A stretch of DNA of 64,000 bases from Curtobacterium sp. 458. GTDB lineage: Bacteria > Actinomycetota > Actinomycetes > Actinomycetales > Microbacteriaceae. How positions within the stretch are numbered: position 1 is the stretch's first letter; each line of letters opens with the position of its first letter. The notes beneath the pieces were generated by a model. That model worked only from the letters and a program-made list of their open reading frames with translations, ran no database searches and was not told the origin of the DNA. A program made the position numbers and the translations under genes. This document shows, in pieces, positions 27,762-38,082 of the stretch. Location: the NCBI RefSeq assembly GCF_030406605.1, contig NZ_CP129104.1, positions 2,741,830 to 2,805,829 of the forward strand. The letters run 5' to 3'.

Positions 27762-27799
27762 GGAGGCACGGCCGCGTCCGTGACGCGAGCCGTGCCTCC
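27762..27799 (-). terminator. GGAGGC hairpin after glgC
   Basis: Perfect 11-base arms GGAGGCACGGC (27762-27772) and GCCGTGCCTCC (27789-27799). Related to the GGGAGGC family. Lies between glgC and serB, both minus strand. Confidence 0.75.
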
Positions 27800-27822
27800 A
27801 GGCCGTCCTTGCTGGTTCGTCG

Positions 27823-29064
27823 TCAGGCCTCGACCTTGACGCCCTTGCCGACCACGGTGATCCCGGACTCGGTGACCGTGAAGCCGCGCGCTTCGTCGGC
27901 CTCGCGGTCGACGCCGACCCGCGCACCCGGTGCGATGACCACGTCCTTGTCGAGGATCGCGCGGTTGACGACGGCGCCCGCACCGATCGAGGCTCGCTCG
28001 AACACGATGGAGTCGAGGACCTTCGCGCCGGAGTCGATGCCGCACCAGGGGCCGATCATGCTGCGTTCGACCTGCGCGCCGGACACCAGGCAGCCGAGCG
28101 AGACGAGCGAGTCCACCGTCGATCCGGTGTTGCCGTTCGCGTCGCGGACGAACTTCGCCGGCGGCAGGTTGGTCTGCTGGTTGAAGATCGGCCAGTCCTG
28201 GTTGTACAGGTTGAAGACGGGCACCGGGGCGATGAGGTCCATGTGCGCGTCGAAGAACGAGTCGATCGTCCCCACGTCGCGCCAGTAGTACCGGTCGCGT
28301 TCGTTCGAGCCGGGCACGTCGTTGCGCTTGAGGTCGTACACGCCGGCGTCACCCCGCGCCACGAAGTCCGGCACGATGTCACCGCCCATGTCGTGGTTCG
28401 ACGTCTCGATCTGGCCGTCGCGGAGCACGGCGTCCACGAGCGCGTCGGCGTCGAAGACGTAGTTGCCCATCGACGCGAGGATCTCGCCGGGGGAGTCGGC
28501 CAGACCGACCGCGTCCTTCGGCTTCTCGAGGAACGCGTCGATCTTCGTCGGGTCGTCCTCGGCGACCTGGATGACGCCGAACTGGTCCGCGAGGCCGATC
28601 GGCTGGCGGATCGCGGCGACCGTGGCACTCCGGCCGGAGGCGATGTGCGCCTCGACCATCTGGTGGAAGTCCATCCGGTAGACGTGGTCGGCACCCACCA
28701 CGACGACGATGTCGGGGCGCTCGTCACGGAGGAGGTTGAGCGACTGCAGGATCGCGTCGGCAGACCCGGCGAACCAGCGCTTGCCGAGTCGCTGCTGCGC
28801 GGGCACGGACGCGACGTAGGAGCCGAGCAGCCCCTCCATGCGCCAGGTCTCCGCGACGTGGCGGTCGAGGCTGTGCGACTTGTACTGGGTCAGGACGACG
28901 ATCTTCTGCAGCCCGGAGTTCACGAGGTTCGACAGCGCGAAGTCGATGAGCCGGAAGTTGCCGCCGAACGGGACAGCGGGTTTCGCACGGTCCGCCGTGA
29001 GCGGCATGAGGCGCTTGCCCTCTCCGCCGGCGAGGACGATGCCGAAGACCTTCTTTGGTGCCAT
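27823..29064 (-). CDS. glgC: glucose-1-phosphate adenylyltransferase
   Basis: 413 residues. Makes ADP-glucose from ATP and glucose-1-phosphate. Nucleotidyltransferase motif [26 protein letters not shown] near residues 10-36 and [13 protein letters not shown] near residue 118; the C-terminal left-handed beta-helix is present. ATG 29064 gives [14 protein letters not shown], and a TACTGT box lies seven bases upstream of it. Divergent from glgA, which uses its product. Confidence 0.96.
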   Translation of the reverse strand: MAPKKVFGIVLAGGEGKRLMPLTADRAKPAVPFGGNFRLIDFALSNLVNSGLQKIVVLTQYKSHSLDRHVAETWRMEGLLGSYVASVPAQQRLGKRWFAGSADAILQSLNLLRDERPDIVVVVGADHVYRMDFHQMVEAHIASGRSATVAAIRQPIGLADQFGVIQVAEDDPTKIDAFLEKPKDAVGLADSPGEILASMGNYVFDADALVDAVLRDGQIETSNHDMGGDIVPDFVARGDAGVYDLKRNDVPGSNERDRYYWRDVGTIDSFFDAHMDLIAPVPVFNLYNQDWPIFNQQTNLPPAKFVRDANGNTGSTVDSLVSLGCLVSGAQVERSMIGPWCGIDSGAKVLDSIVFERASIGAGAVVNRAILDKDVVIAPGARVGVDREADEARGFTVTESGITVVGKGVKVEA

Positions 29065-29071
29065 ACCGCTC

Positions 29072-29105
29072 ACAGTATGCGTCCGGACCGGGGAACGGTT
29101 ACGTT
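29072..29105. promoter_or_regulatory. divergent leaderless promoters of glgC and glgA
   Basis: Minus strand TACTGT (29077-29072) lies seven bases before the glgC ATG; plus strand TACGTT (29100-29105) lies six bases before the glgA GTG. Only 47 bases separate the two start codons, so the promoters overlap and may be co-regulated. Confidence 0.6.
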
Positions 29106-29111
29106 GAACGC

Positions 29112-30308
29112 GTGCGAGTCGATCTGTTGACCAGGGAATACCCACCAGAGGTGTACGGCGGGGCGGGCGTCCACGTCGCCGAGCTCACCGCAGCGCTGCG
29201 GTCGGGTACGGACACCGACGTGCGGGTCCGCGCCTTCGGGGCCTTCCGGGACGAGGCCGACGTCTGGGCCTACCGGACGCCGAACGGCCTCGAGCAGGCC
29301 AACGGCGCTCTGCAGGCGCTCGGCACCGACGTGGCGATCGCCGCCGACGTCGAGGGCGCCGACGTCGTGCACTCGCACACCTGGTACGCGAACGCCGCTG
29401 GACGGATCGCGCAGTTGACCTACGACATCCCCCACGTCGTCACCGCCCACAGCCTCGAGCCGCTGCGGCCGTGGAAGGCCGAGCAGCTCGGCGGCGGCTA
29501 CCGACTGTCGAGCTGGATGGAACGGGAAGCGTTCGAGCGGGCTGACGCCGTGGTCGCGGTGTCGAAGGCCATGCGGGCCGACATCCTCCGGTCGTACCCG
29601 TCGATCGACCCCGAGCGGGTGCAGGTCGTCTACAACGGGATCGACATCGACGAGTGGCAGCCGAACGTCGACGAGGACGCGGTGCGCGCACTCGGGATCG
29701 ACCCCTCGCGTCGCAGCGTCGTGTTCGTCGGACGGATCACGCGCCAGAAGGGCCTGCCCTACCTGCTCCGCGCGGTGGCGTCGCTGCCGTCGGACGTGCA
29801 GATCGTGCTCTGTGCCGGGGCGCCTGACACCCCGGAGATCATGGCCGAGGTGACCGGGCTGGTCGACTCCCTGCGTTCGGAACGAGACGGCGTGGTCTGG
29901 ATCGACCGCATGCTCTCCCACGGTGAGATCGTCAACGTGCTGTCCTCCGGCACGGTGTTCGTCTGCCCGTCGATCTACGAACCCCTCGGCATCGTGAACC
30001 TCGAGGCCATGGCGTGCGGCATCCCCGTCGTCGGCACCGGCACCGGAGGCATCCCCGAGGTCGTCGCCGACGGTCTCACCGGACGCATCGTGCCGATCGA
30101 CCAGGCGCAGGACGGCACCGGCACGCCCACCGACCCGGACCGGTACGTGGCCGACCTCGGGGCCACCCTGAACGAGGTCCTCGAGGACGAGGGGCTCGCG
30201 AAGCTCATGGGCCGCGCCGGACGACTGCGTGTCGAGAGCGAGTTCACGTGGGACGCCATCGCCCACCGGACCCGCGCCGTGTACGACCAGGTCCTCGCGG
30301 GTCGCTGA
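29112..30308 (+). CDS. glgA: GT4 glycogen synthase / maltose-1-phosphate synthase
   Basis: 398 residues, GT-B fold. Starts [25 protein letters not shown]; the donor site has [16 protein letters not shown] near residue 203 and the E-x7-E motif in [16 protein letters not shown] near residue 287. In actinobacteria this GT4 type uses ADP-glucose, and in mycobacteria the homologue makes maltose-1-phosphate (GlgM) as well as glycogen; which activity dominates here cannot be read. GTG 29112 is set by the TACGTT box and by homology. Confidence 0.92.
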   Translation: MRVDLLTREYPPEVYGGAGVHVAELTAALRSGTDTDVRVRAFGAFRDEADVWAYRTPNGLEQANGALQALGTDVAIAADVEGADVVHSHTWYANAAGRIAQLTYDIPHVVTAHSLEPLRPWKAEQLGGGYRLSSWMEREAFERADAVVAVSKAMRADILRSYPSIDPERVQVVYNGIDIDEWQPNVDEDAVRALGIDPSRRSVVFVGRITRQKGLPYLLRAVASLPSDVQIVLCAGAPDTPEIMAEVTGLVDSLRSERDGVVWIDRMLSHGEIVNVLSSGTVFVCPSIYEPLGIVNLEAMACGIPVVGTGTGGIPEVVADGLTGRIVPIDQAQDGTGTPTDPDRYVADLGATLNEVLEDEGLAKLMGRAGRLRVESEFTWDAIAHRTRAVYDQVLAGR

Positions 30309-30318
30309 CGCACACCGT

Positions 30319-30352
30319 CCGTGGCGCGACCCGACCAGGTTCCGCGCCACGG
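30319..30352 (+). terminator. hairpin after glgA
   Basis: Ten-base arms CCGTGGCGCG (30319-30328) and CGCGCCACGG (30343-30352), followed by a GCCTCCCGGG half-element. Confidence 0.7.
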
Positions 30353-30386
30353 GCCTCCCGGGCCGGTCCCGGCCGTCGCGACCCCG

Positions 30387-30392
30387 TAGGCT
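30387..30392 (+). promoter_or_regulatory. TAGGCT box, leaderless start of ABC ATPase gene
   Basis: TAGGCT seven bases before ATG 30400; the intervening bases are all purine-rich GGGGGGC, which could also pair weakly with 16S rRNA. Confidence 0.55.
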
Positions 30393-30399
30393 GGGGGGC

Positions 30400-31182
30400 A
30401 TGCCCTCGGTCGTGCGCTTGTCAGACGTCTCCGTGGTCCGCAACGGGGCCACCATCCTCGACTCCGTCTCGTGGGAGGTGCAGGACGACGAGCGCTGGGT
30501 CGTGCTCGGAGCGAACGGCGCCGGCAAGACCACGCTGCTGCAGGTCGCGGGTGCGCAGACGTTCCCGACCTCGGGCGCCGTGCACGTCCTCGACGTCGAG
30601 CTCGGGACGGCCGACCTGGCCGAGCTCCGTCCGCGGATCGGCTTCGCGTCGACCGCCCTCGCGCGACGCATCCCGTTCACCGAGACCGTGCTCGACGTCG
30701 TGCTGACGGCGGCCTACTCGGTCACCGGTCGGTGGAACGAAGAGTACGAGGAGCTCGACGTCCGGCGTGCGCAGCGTGTGCTCGACGAGTGGGGCCTCGG
30801 TGCGTTCACCGAGCGGACCTTCGGCGAGCTGAGCGACGGCGAGCAGAAGCGCGTGCAGATCGCCCGTGCGGTGATGACCGACCCCGAGGTGCTGTTCCTC
30901 GACGAGCCGGCGGCGTCGCTCGACCTCGGCGCCCGCGAGAGCCTCGTCCGGACCCTCGGCGGGTACGCGCAGAGCCCCGACGCCCCCGCGATCGTCATCG
31001 TGACGCACCACGTCGAGGAGATCCCCGTCGGCTTCACGCACGCGCTCGTCCTCGCCGACGGACGGGTCCAGGCCGCCGGTCCGATCGACGAGGTCCTGAC
31101 GGACGAGACGCTCTCGCAGGCGTTCGGCGTCGGTCTCGCCGTGACCAAGGACGACGGGCGCTGGACCGCCCGCGCGTCGTAG
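30400..31182 (+). CDS. ABC transporter ATP-binding protein (single, ModF/YlmA-like)
   Basis: 260 residues. Walker A GANGAGKTTLLQVAG near residue 38, signature ELSDGEQKRVQIARA near residue 144, Walker B VLFLDEPAASLD near residue 166, switch histidine in THHVEEIP. The spacing and the ELSDGE signature fit the orphan ModF/YlmA group; no permease gene is adjacent, so the partner is unknown or the protein has a non-transport role. Start set at ATG 30400. Confidence 0.88.
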   Translation: MPSVVRLSDVSVVRNGATILDSVSWEVQDDERWVVLGANGAGKTTLLQVAGAQTFPTSGAVHVLDVELGTADLAELRPRIGFASTALARRIPFTETVLDVVLTAAYSVTGRWNEEYEELDVRRAQRVLDEWGLGAFTERTFGELSDGEQKRVQIARAVMTDPEVLFLDEPAASLDLGARESLVRTLGGYAQSPDAPAIVIVTHHVEEIPVGFTHALVLADGRVQAAGPIDEVLTDETLSQAFGVGLAVTKDDGRWTARAS

Positions 31183-31203
31183 CGGCTCGCCGAGCCGATC
31201 TGG

Positions 31204-31209
31204 TAACGT
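31204..31209 (+). promoter_or_regulatory. possible -10 box for rpmE2
   Basis: TAACGT 85 bases before the L31 start; CGAGGAA near 31280 is the ribosome binding site. No Zur-type operator is seen. Confidence 0.4.
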
Positions 31210-31293
31210 AGACGGCTGGCGCACGCCGAAGACTTCCCGCACGGCGTCCTTTCGGACCCGCGCATCCCGACCGCATCCAACCGAGGAATCTCC

Positions 31294-31542
31294 ATGAAGA
31301 CCGACACCCACCCCGAGTACAACGCCATCGTCTTCCGCGACCTGGCCTCCGGTGAGACGTTCCTGACGCGCTCGACCGCGACCAGCGACAAGACCATCGA
31401 GCTCGACGGTGCGACCTACCCGGTCATCGACGTCGAGATCTCGTCCGCGTCGCACCCGTTCTACACGGGCAAGCAGCGCATCCTCGACTCGGCCGGTCGC
31501 GTCGAGAAGTTCAATCAGCGCTTCAAGGGCTTCTCCAAGTAA
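31294..31542 (+). CDS. rpmE2: 50S ribosomal protein L31, type B
   Basis: 82 residues. Type B L31: [16 protein letters not shown] at the start, [24 protein letters not shown] at the end, and no CxxC zinc-binding pair. The zinc-free form often replaces the zinc form when zinc is scarce; whether a zinc form exists elsewhere is not visible. CGAGGAA precedes ATG 31294. Confidence 0.97.
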   Translation: MKTDTHPEYNAIVFRDLASGETFLTRSTATSDKTIELDGATYPVIDVEISSASHPFYTGKQRILDSAGRVEKFNQRFKGFSK

Positions 31543-31560
31543 GCAGCCTCGCGTTCCGCA

Positions 31561-31592
31561 ACGGGCGGTCCTCCTTCGGGGGGGCCGCCCGT
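31561..31592 (+). terminator. terminator with UUCG tetraloop after rpmE2
   Basis: Fourteen-base stem, arms 31561-31574 (ACGGGCGGTCCTCC) and 31579-31592, two G-T wobbles, TTCG loop. The most stable-looking simple terminator in the window. Confidence 0.88.
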
Positions 31593-31660
31593 TCGCCGTT
31601 CCGGGGGGTGGCGGTGCGGCGGGCGGCGCGCGAGGCGCGGCGCCGGTGGCGCGGGCGGTA

Positions 31661-31737
31661 CCGATCGGCGGCGCACAAGTGAAGTCCATCGGAACCACGT
31701 CGATCCGCGGTGCGGGCCGACTTTGGTTGTGCGGCGG
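31661..31737. repeat. 77-bp structured element, copy 1
   Basis: Conserved segments: CCGATCGGCGGCGCACAA, GTCCATCGGAACCACGTCGAT and CTTTGGTTG. On the minus strand CAACCAAAGT faces ACTTCACTTG, and ATCG faces CGAT, which could fold into a two-level stem. Copy 2 lies 161 bp on. Confidence 0.7.
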
Positions 31738-31821
31738 CGGCCGGCGCGCTGGGCGCGGCCGGCTCGCGTCGCGCGCGGGCGGCGCCGCGCGCGGTACCGC
31801 TGTCCGCGACGTACGGCAGCG

Positions 31822-31897
31822 CCGATCGGCGGCGCACAACCAGAGTCCATCGGAACCACGTCGATGCGCGGTGTGGGTTGTCTTTGGTTGGGCGGCG
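31822..31897. repeat. 77-bp structured element, copy 2
   Basis: Same three conserved segments as copy 1. On the minus strand CAACCAAAG pairs with CTCTGGTTG as outer stem and CATCG with CGATG as inner stem, so pairing is better than in copy 1. Confidence 0.7.
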
Positions 31898-32019
31898 GCA
31901 GGCGCTCGGTGGCGTGCGGCATGCACGGGAGGGCGCGGGCGGGCGCGGGAGACGGCCCGAGCGCGGGGGGGAGGCGCCGTGGCGCGGACGGCGGCCGGCG
32001 CGCGGGGGAGCGCGTCGCG

Positions 32020-32766
32020 CTACGAGCCGTTGCGGTGCGGCCAGCGCCCGTCGGCCGTGAACGCCGGGTCGCGCTTCGTGCGCATGTACTCCTGGAAGGA
32101 CGCGGCCTGGTCGGCGCACCAGCCGACCTGCTTGCGGTGGAGTTCCTCGGCGGAGACCCCGAGGTCGTCCGGGTACTTCGCCGCGATGGCCTGCGCCACC
32201 CGTCCCGCGGCGATCGCATCCGCACCGGCGTCGTGTGCGTCGGACAGCGTCACGCCGTACAGCTCGGACGCGGCCTCGAGCGTGCGCTTGCCCTTGCGGT
32301 AGGTGTCGAGCGCCTTGTCGATGACGAGCGGGTCGACGACGTTGCCGATGACGGGGGAGGCGAGACCGTGGCGCCGGGCCTCTCGGTCGAGGACGGTGAG
32401 GTCGTACGGGGCGTTGTAGATGACGAGCGGGATGCCGCGGGCGAACACGGCCTCGACCGCGGCGATGACCTCGGCCACGACCTCACCGGCGGGACGGCCC
32501 TCCGCCTGGGCACGCTCGGTGGTGTACCCGTGCACGGCTGCAGCGCCCTCGGGGATGGCTATGCCCGGGTCGGCGACCCAGGCGCCCTCGACGATGGAGC
32601 GACCGGTCATGTCGATGAGGCCGACGTGGGCGGTGACGATCCGGGCGGTCTCGACGTCGACGCCGGTGGTCTCGAGGTCGAAGACGCCGAGTGCGTGCCA
32701 CCACGGGCGGCCGGAGAGGTCCTGCACCGTGGGGGTCGGTGCGGCTGCTGTCGCGGAGTACGTCAC
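32020..32766 (-). CDS. DEDD-family 3'-5' exonuclease (DNA polymerase III epsilon-like)
   Basis: 248 residues. ExoI motif VFDLETTGVD near residue 28, ExoII near YNAPYDLTVLDREAR (residue 118) and ExoIII HDAGADAIAAGRV near residue 186, the histidine of the DEDDh subclass. Likely a single-strand or proofreading-type exonuclease in repair; not fused to a UvrC-like domain. GTG 32766 follows TAGCCT by six bases. A 15-bp tandem repeat lies just upstream. Confidence 0.92.
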   Translation of the reverse strand: MTYSATAAAPTPTVQDLSGRPWWHALGVFDLETTGVDVETARIVTAHVGLIDMTGRSIVEGAWVADPGIAIPEGAAAVHGYTTERAQAEGRPAGEVVAEVIAAVEAVFARGIPLVIYNAPYDLTVLDREARRHGLASPVIGNVVDPLVIDKALDTYRKGKRTLEAASELYGVTLSDAHDAGADAIAAGRVAQAIAAKYPDDLGVSAEELHRKQVGWCADQAASFQEYMRTKRDPAFTADGRWPHRNGS

Positions 32767-32772
32767 GCGGCC

Positions 32773-32778
32773 AGGCTA
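32773..32778 (-). promoter_or_regulatory. TAGCCT box, leaderless start of exonuclease
   Basis: TAGCCT (32778-32773) then GGCCGC then GTG 32766 on the minus strand. The region where a -35 box would be falls inside the 15-bp tandem repeat. Confidence 0.6.
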
Positions 32779-32785
32779 ACGGGAC

Positions 32786-32875
32786 GCACCGACACGGACG
32801 GCACCGACACGGACGGCACCGACACGGACGGCACCGACACGGACGGCACCGACACGGACGGCACCGACACGGGCC
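32786..32875. repeat. 15-bp tandem repeat, six copies
   Basis: Unit GCACCGACACGGACG repeated at 32786, 32801, 32816, 32831, 32846 and 32861 (the last ends GGGCC). First five copies are identical. Lies upstream of the exonuclease and downstream of treS. Copy number probably varies between strains. Confidence 0.95.
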
Positions 32876-32930
32876 GCACCGAGCTGGCCCGCGCGACGCG
32901 CCGACACGGACGACGTGACCCGCCTGGCGG

Positions 32931-32952
32931 GGCCGCGCCGTGCCTCCAGGCC
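32931..32952 (-). terminator. degenerate GGAGGC hairpin after treS
   Basis: GGCGGGGCC and GTGCCTCCAGG form a weak stem one base beyond the treS stop. The pairing is imperfect, so terminator function is uncertain. Confidence 0.35.
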
Positions 32953-32953
32953 G

Positions 32954-34708
<1,755 letters not shown>

Positions 34709-34715
34709 CCTGGAC

Positions 34716-34721
34716 ACGCTA
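34716..34721 (-). promoter_or_regulatory. TAGCGT box, leaderless start of treS
   Basis: TAGCGT (34721-34716) then GTCCAGG then GTG 34708 on the minus strand. Confidence 0.6.
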
Positions 34722-34848
34722 GGCCGCGCGGCTGGCGCTGTCCGCAGGAAGACCGGACGGGAGGCACGGCTCGCCGTCGCGGACGCGTCCCGTCTGCGAG
34801 TTCTCCACATCCGGTCGGCGGTGCGGTGGGCGCGCGGGTCGCCTTCCC

Positions 34849-34854
34849 TAGACT
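34849..34854 (+). promoter_or_regulatory. TAGACT box, leaderless start of hydrolase
   Basis: TAGACT then GGCCGGG then ATG 34862. Between 34757 and 34808 lies GGAGGCACG plus TTCTCCACA, a module also found before the gene at 40595. Confidence 0.6.
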
Positions 34855-34861
34855 GGCCGGG

Positions 34862-35899
34862 ATGCGCCCGCCCCTGCTCTCCCCGTACCAGTCCCTCATG
34901 GCCGCGACCCCGGTCGCGCACCGCGCGGTGCGGATCGACGGGCGGACGACGCACTACTGGGTCTACGGCCCCGAGGACGCCACCCGCACCGTGCTCGCGG
35001 TGCACGGGTTCCGGGGCGACCACCACGGTCTCGAGACCATCGCCGCGCACCTGCAGGGCGTCCGCGTGGTCGTGCCGGACCTGCCGGGGTTCGGCGTGTC
35101 GGACCCGCTGCCCTCGTCCGACATCGACTCCTACGTCGCATGGCTGACCGGGTTCCACGCGGCGCTCGGCATGGACGAGCAGACGGTCGTCCTCGGGCAC
35201 TCGTTCGGCTCGATCGTGGTCGCCGCCACCGTCGCGGCGGGCTTGCGCACCCGACTGCTCGTGCTCGTGAACCCGATCGCCGCGCCGGCGTTGCAGGGAC
35301 CGCGGGCGATCGCGACGGGCGTCGCGATCGGCTACTACAAGGCCGGCGCCGTGCTCCCGAAGCCGGTCGGTCTCGCGCTGCTCCGCAACCCCGCGATCGT
35401 CCGCGTGATGAGCATCGCCATGCTCAAGTCGCACGACCGCGACCTCCGGCGCTGGGTGCACGACCAGCACGACCGCTACTTCTCGGCGTTCTCCGACCGC
35501 ACGAGTGTGCTCGAGGCGTTCCGCACCTCGGTGACCCACGACGTCTCCGAGTACGCCGACCGCATCGACGTCCCGGTGCTGATGATCGCGGCCGAGCACG
35601 ACGACATCACGGCCGTCCCCGAGCAGCAGGCGCTGGCCGGGCGGCTGGCGGACGCCGAGCTCGTCATCGTCCCCGGTGTCGGGCACCTCGTGCACTACGA
35701 GACCCCCGGAGCGGCTGCCTCCGCCGTGCTCCGACGGATGGACGACTCCACGGGCGCGGGGCGCGACGGCGGCCGGCGTCGTCCGCAGCAGCGCCGCGGA
35801 CGACGGGGCGGCGGCGCGATCGACGCGGCGGCGGCGACGGACGGGGCCGAGCCGACCCGGGCCTCCCGTCCGGACCGACGTGGGGAGCGCGCGTCGTGA
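34862..35899 (+). CDS. alpha/beta hydrolase with low-complexity C-terminal tail
   Basis: 345 residues. Oxyanion segment VHGFRGDHHG near residue 48, nucleophile GHSFGS near residue 116, acidic residue in AAEHDDIT near residue 243 and catalytic histidine in VGHLVHYE near residue 276. Substrate unknown. After about residue 290 the protein turns into an Arg/Gly/Ala-rich tail that includes translated GGGCCTCCCGTCCGG, a half GGGAGGC repeat. The stop overlaps the next GTG start. Confidence 0.85.
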   Translation: MRPPLLSPYQSLMAATPVAHRAVRIDGRTTHYWVYGPEDATRTVLAVHGFRGDHHGLETIAAHLQGVRVVVPDLPGFGVSDPLPSSDIDSYVAWLTGFHAALGMDEQTVVLGHSFGSIVVAATVAAGLRTRLLVLVNPIAAPALQGPRAIATGVAIGYYKAGAVLPKPVGLALLRNPAIVRVMSIAMLKSHDRDLRRWVHDQHDRYFSAFSDRTSVLEAFRTSVTHDVSEYADRIDVPVLMIAAEHDDITAVPEQQALAGRLADAELVIVPGVGHLVHYETPGAAASAVLRRMDDSTGAGRDGGRRRPQQRRGRRGGGAIDAAAATDGAEPTRASRPDRRGERAS

Positions 35900-36978
35900 G
35901 CCGCCTCCGCATCGGCATCGACTGCCGCTACGTCCGCATCGGGCGGCACGACGGCATCTCACGGTTCACCGCCGGGGTCGTCGCACACCTGCCCGACCGG
36001 CACGACTACGTCCTCCTGGTGCACGACGTCCGTCAGCTCGAGTCGCTGCCCGACGGCCTGCCGCATGAACTCCTGCCCGCCCCGACCGACGCCGGCGAGC
36101 CGTTCGTCTCGCGGCGGGTCAACGCGCTCGGCCTCGACGCGGTGTTCTCGCCGATGCAGACGATGGGGTCCCGTGGGCGCGACTACGCCCTCGTGCTCAC
36201 CCTGCACGACCTCATCTACTACCGGGACCGGACGCCCCCACGGGAGTTCTCGTGGCTGATCCGGCTGGGGTGGCGAGCCTTCCACCTGTCCTGGGCTCCG
36301 CAGCGGTTCCTGCTGAACGGCGCCGACGGCGTGGTGACCGTCTCCGAGACGACCGCCGGCCTCATCCGTGAGCACCGGCTGACGAAGCGACCTGTGACCG
36401 TGGCGTACAACGCGGCAGACCCGGCCGAGCGTCGTCCTCCGGACGGGGAGCGGCGCCGGGACCTCGTGTACATGGGGTCGTTCATGCCGTACAAGAACGT
36501 GGAGACGCTGGCGGCCGCGCTGCCGCTGCTCGGCGCCGGATGGCGCCTGCACTGCATGTCGCGGGTCTCGGACGCCGATCGTGCCCGTCTGACCCGGATC
36601 GCACCCGGCGGATCGCTCGTGTTCCACGACGGCGCGTCCGACGAGACCTACCTGGACGTGCTGCGCACCGCGACCGCCCTCGTGACGGCGTCGTACGACG
36701 AGGGCTTCGGCATCCCGCTCGTCGAGGCGATGGGCGTCGGGACCCCGGTCGCGGTGAGCGACATCCCGATCTTCCGGGAGATCGGCGGCAGCGCGGCGGA
36801 GTACTTCGACCCGTCCTCGCCGTCGGCGGTCGCGGCGGCGGTGCGTCGGCTCGAAGACCGGTGGGACGACGCCTCTGATCAGTCCGTGGAGCAGGCGGCA
36901 CGGTTCCGGTGGGCCGACTCCGCCGAGCACGTCGTCGCTGCGGTCGAGCGGGCTGTGGCGGACCGGGCGGCTCGCTGA
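35896..36978 (+). CDS. GT4 family glycosyltransferase
   Basis: 360 residues, GT-B fold. Starts MSRLRIGIDCRYVRIGRHDGISRF; donor-site elements YMGSFMPYKNVETLAAALP near residue 195 and the E-x7-E motif in SYDEGFGIPLVEAMGVGTPVAVSD near residue 268. Likely transfers a sugar in cell-envelope or exopolysaccharide synthesis; substrate not readable. GTG 35896 overlaps the hydrolase stop (GTGA), so the pair is translationally coupled. Confidence 0.9.
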   Translation: MSRLRIGIDCRYVRIGRHDGISRFTAGVVAHLPDRHDYVLLVHDVRQLESLPDGLPHELLPAPTDAGEPFVSRRVNALGLDAVFSPMQTMGSRGRDYALVLTLHDLIYYRDRTPPREFSWLIRLGWRAFHLSWAPQRFLLNGADGVVTVSETTAGLIREHRLTKRPVTVAYNAADPAERRPPDGERRRDLVYMGSFMPYKNVETLAAALPLLGAGWRLHCMSRVSDADRARLTRIAPGGSLVFHDGASDETYLDVLRTATALVTASYDEGFGIPLVEAMGVGTPVAVSDIPIFREIGGSAAEYFDPSSPSAVAAAVRRLEDRWDDASDQSVEQAARFRWADSAEHVVAAVERAVADRAAR

Positions 36979-37019
36979 TGGGGTCGCGCCCGTCGGCCGG
37001 CCGGCGACACCTCGGCCGG

Positions 37020-37745
37020 TCAGGCGGGCGGGAGCTCGCTCGTCACCGCGGCTCCTGGGAAGACCCCCTGCGTCGCCTGCCGCGCCTTCGCGAGCACGGC
37101 ACCGAGGGCTGCTCCACGCCCCGTGGTCTGCACGGTGACCTGCTGGGCCTTCGCGTCGTCGGAGGGCGTCGACGCGACCCAGGCGCACCGCACCGCACGC
37201 ACCCCGCCGATGGCGTCGACCTGCCTGGCCAGGTCGAGGCGGCGCGCGCTGACCTCGGCGTCGGCCGAGATCCCGACGCGCATCGTGTCGATCGCGACGA
37301 CCGCGAACACCCGGACGCCGTTCCCGTCCGTCCTCGCCGCGGCCTCGCTGAGCGCGGAGACGAGTGCCGCCTGCGCGGTCTCGTCCAGGCCGTCCTCGGC
37401 GGTGGCGACCGAGATGACGTCGTAGCTGGCGAATCCAGTCTTCGTGGTGCGGATACCGTTGACCTTGACCACCCCGTCGACGGCGCCGGCAGCGGTCTCG
37501 AACCGGGTGAGCGCTGCGGCTGGCTGGGGGAAGACCCCGCCGACGCCGTTCTGCACGCTGCCGATGATGCTCACGAGCGCGGCCGCGAGGACCCCGGCAG
37601 CGAGGACGACACCGCCGGCGACCAGGGCGCCCCGCCGCACGCGCTGGGGGGTGGTCCGGGTCGGCACCGAGGCCGTGTCGGGGCCGAACGCGCGGTCGAG
37701 GTCGTCGTCGGGCTCGGCGGGCCACCCGGGTCGTTCGGTGCTCAT
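37020..37745 (-). CDS. hypothetical single-pass membrane protein
   Basis: 241 residues. Acidic N-terminal 40 residues, one membrane helix near residues 41-63 (LVAGGVVLAAGVLAAALVSI), then an outside domain of alternating beta and helix with no recognised motif. Phrases VDGVVKVNGIRTTKTGFASYD and VDAIGGVRAV repeat a hydrophobic VxxVxx pattern. Convergent with the glycosyltransferase; no function proposed. Confidence 0.78.
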   Translation of the reverse strand: MSTERPGWPAEPDDDLDRAFGPDTASVPTRTTPQRVRRGALVAGGVVLAAGVLAAALVSIIGSVQNGVGGVFPQPAAALTRFETAAGAVDGVVKVNGIRTTKTGFASYDVISVATAEDGLDETAQAALVSALSEAAARTDGNGVRVFAVVAIDTMRVGISADAEVSARRLDLARQVDAIGGVRAVRCAWVASTPSDDAKAQQVTVQTTGRGAALGAVLAKARQATQGVFPGAAVTSELPPA

Positions 37746-38082
37746 GCGGTCCCCCTCTCAGGACCTCCCGACCGGGTCGGCGGTTCGAGCGCTCGGCTCG
37801 GCCCGGAGTGTCCCGGAGCATAGTCCGGTGGCGGGGAGCGGGTCAGCGGGGCTCGAGGTGATGAGTCTCACGCGGCGCGGCACCGAGTCTCGTGCGGGGC
37901 GCCGCCGAGTCTCGTGCGGGGCGCCGCCGAGTCTCGTGCGGGGCGCCGCTGCTCGTGTTCGCGATCGCGAGAGGTGTCGCTGTGCACGAGACTCGGGCTG
38001 CCCGCTCGCCCAGCCCGCGAGCCCCGGTCCGCTCGCCCCGGCCTGCTCGCTCGGCCCGCGAGCCGCGCGACCCGCGCGACCG
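37746..38082. other. intergenic stretch with repeats
   Basis: No gene. Holds the 22-bp tandem repeat at 37884 and later GAGCCCGG/GCTCGCC runs (37995-38085) of low complexity. Confidence 0.5.
37884..37949. repeat. 22-bp tandem repeat, three perfect copies
   Basis: Copies at 37884, 37906 and 37928, each starting CGAGTCTCGTGCGGGG and ending CGCCGC. A related GAGTCTCACGCGGCG lies before them at 37863. An inverted CACGAGACTCG at 37985-37995 could pair with any copy. Confidence 0.92.

Larger units (their letters stand above)
31593..32019. other. GC-rich intergenic stretch between rpmE2 and the exonuclease
   Basis: No supported gene. Very GC-rich low-complexity runs surround two copies of a 77-bp element (31661 and 31822). 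The frames are open by composition only. Confidence 0.5.

Noticed and set aside
31200..31293. Zur operator before the zinc-free L31 gene
   Set aside because: No AT-rich palindrome of the Zur type is present.
31593..32019. Small genes reading through the 77-bp elements (for example PRIDVVPMD-like peptides)
   Set aside because: Frames are open in several registers because of GC content, no start or ribosome site fits, and both copies show base changes not biased to codon third positions.
32786..32875. Possible CRISPR array
   Set aside because: Repeats are contiguous 15-bp units without spacers and no cas gene is present.
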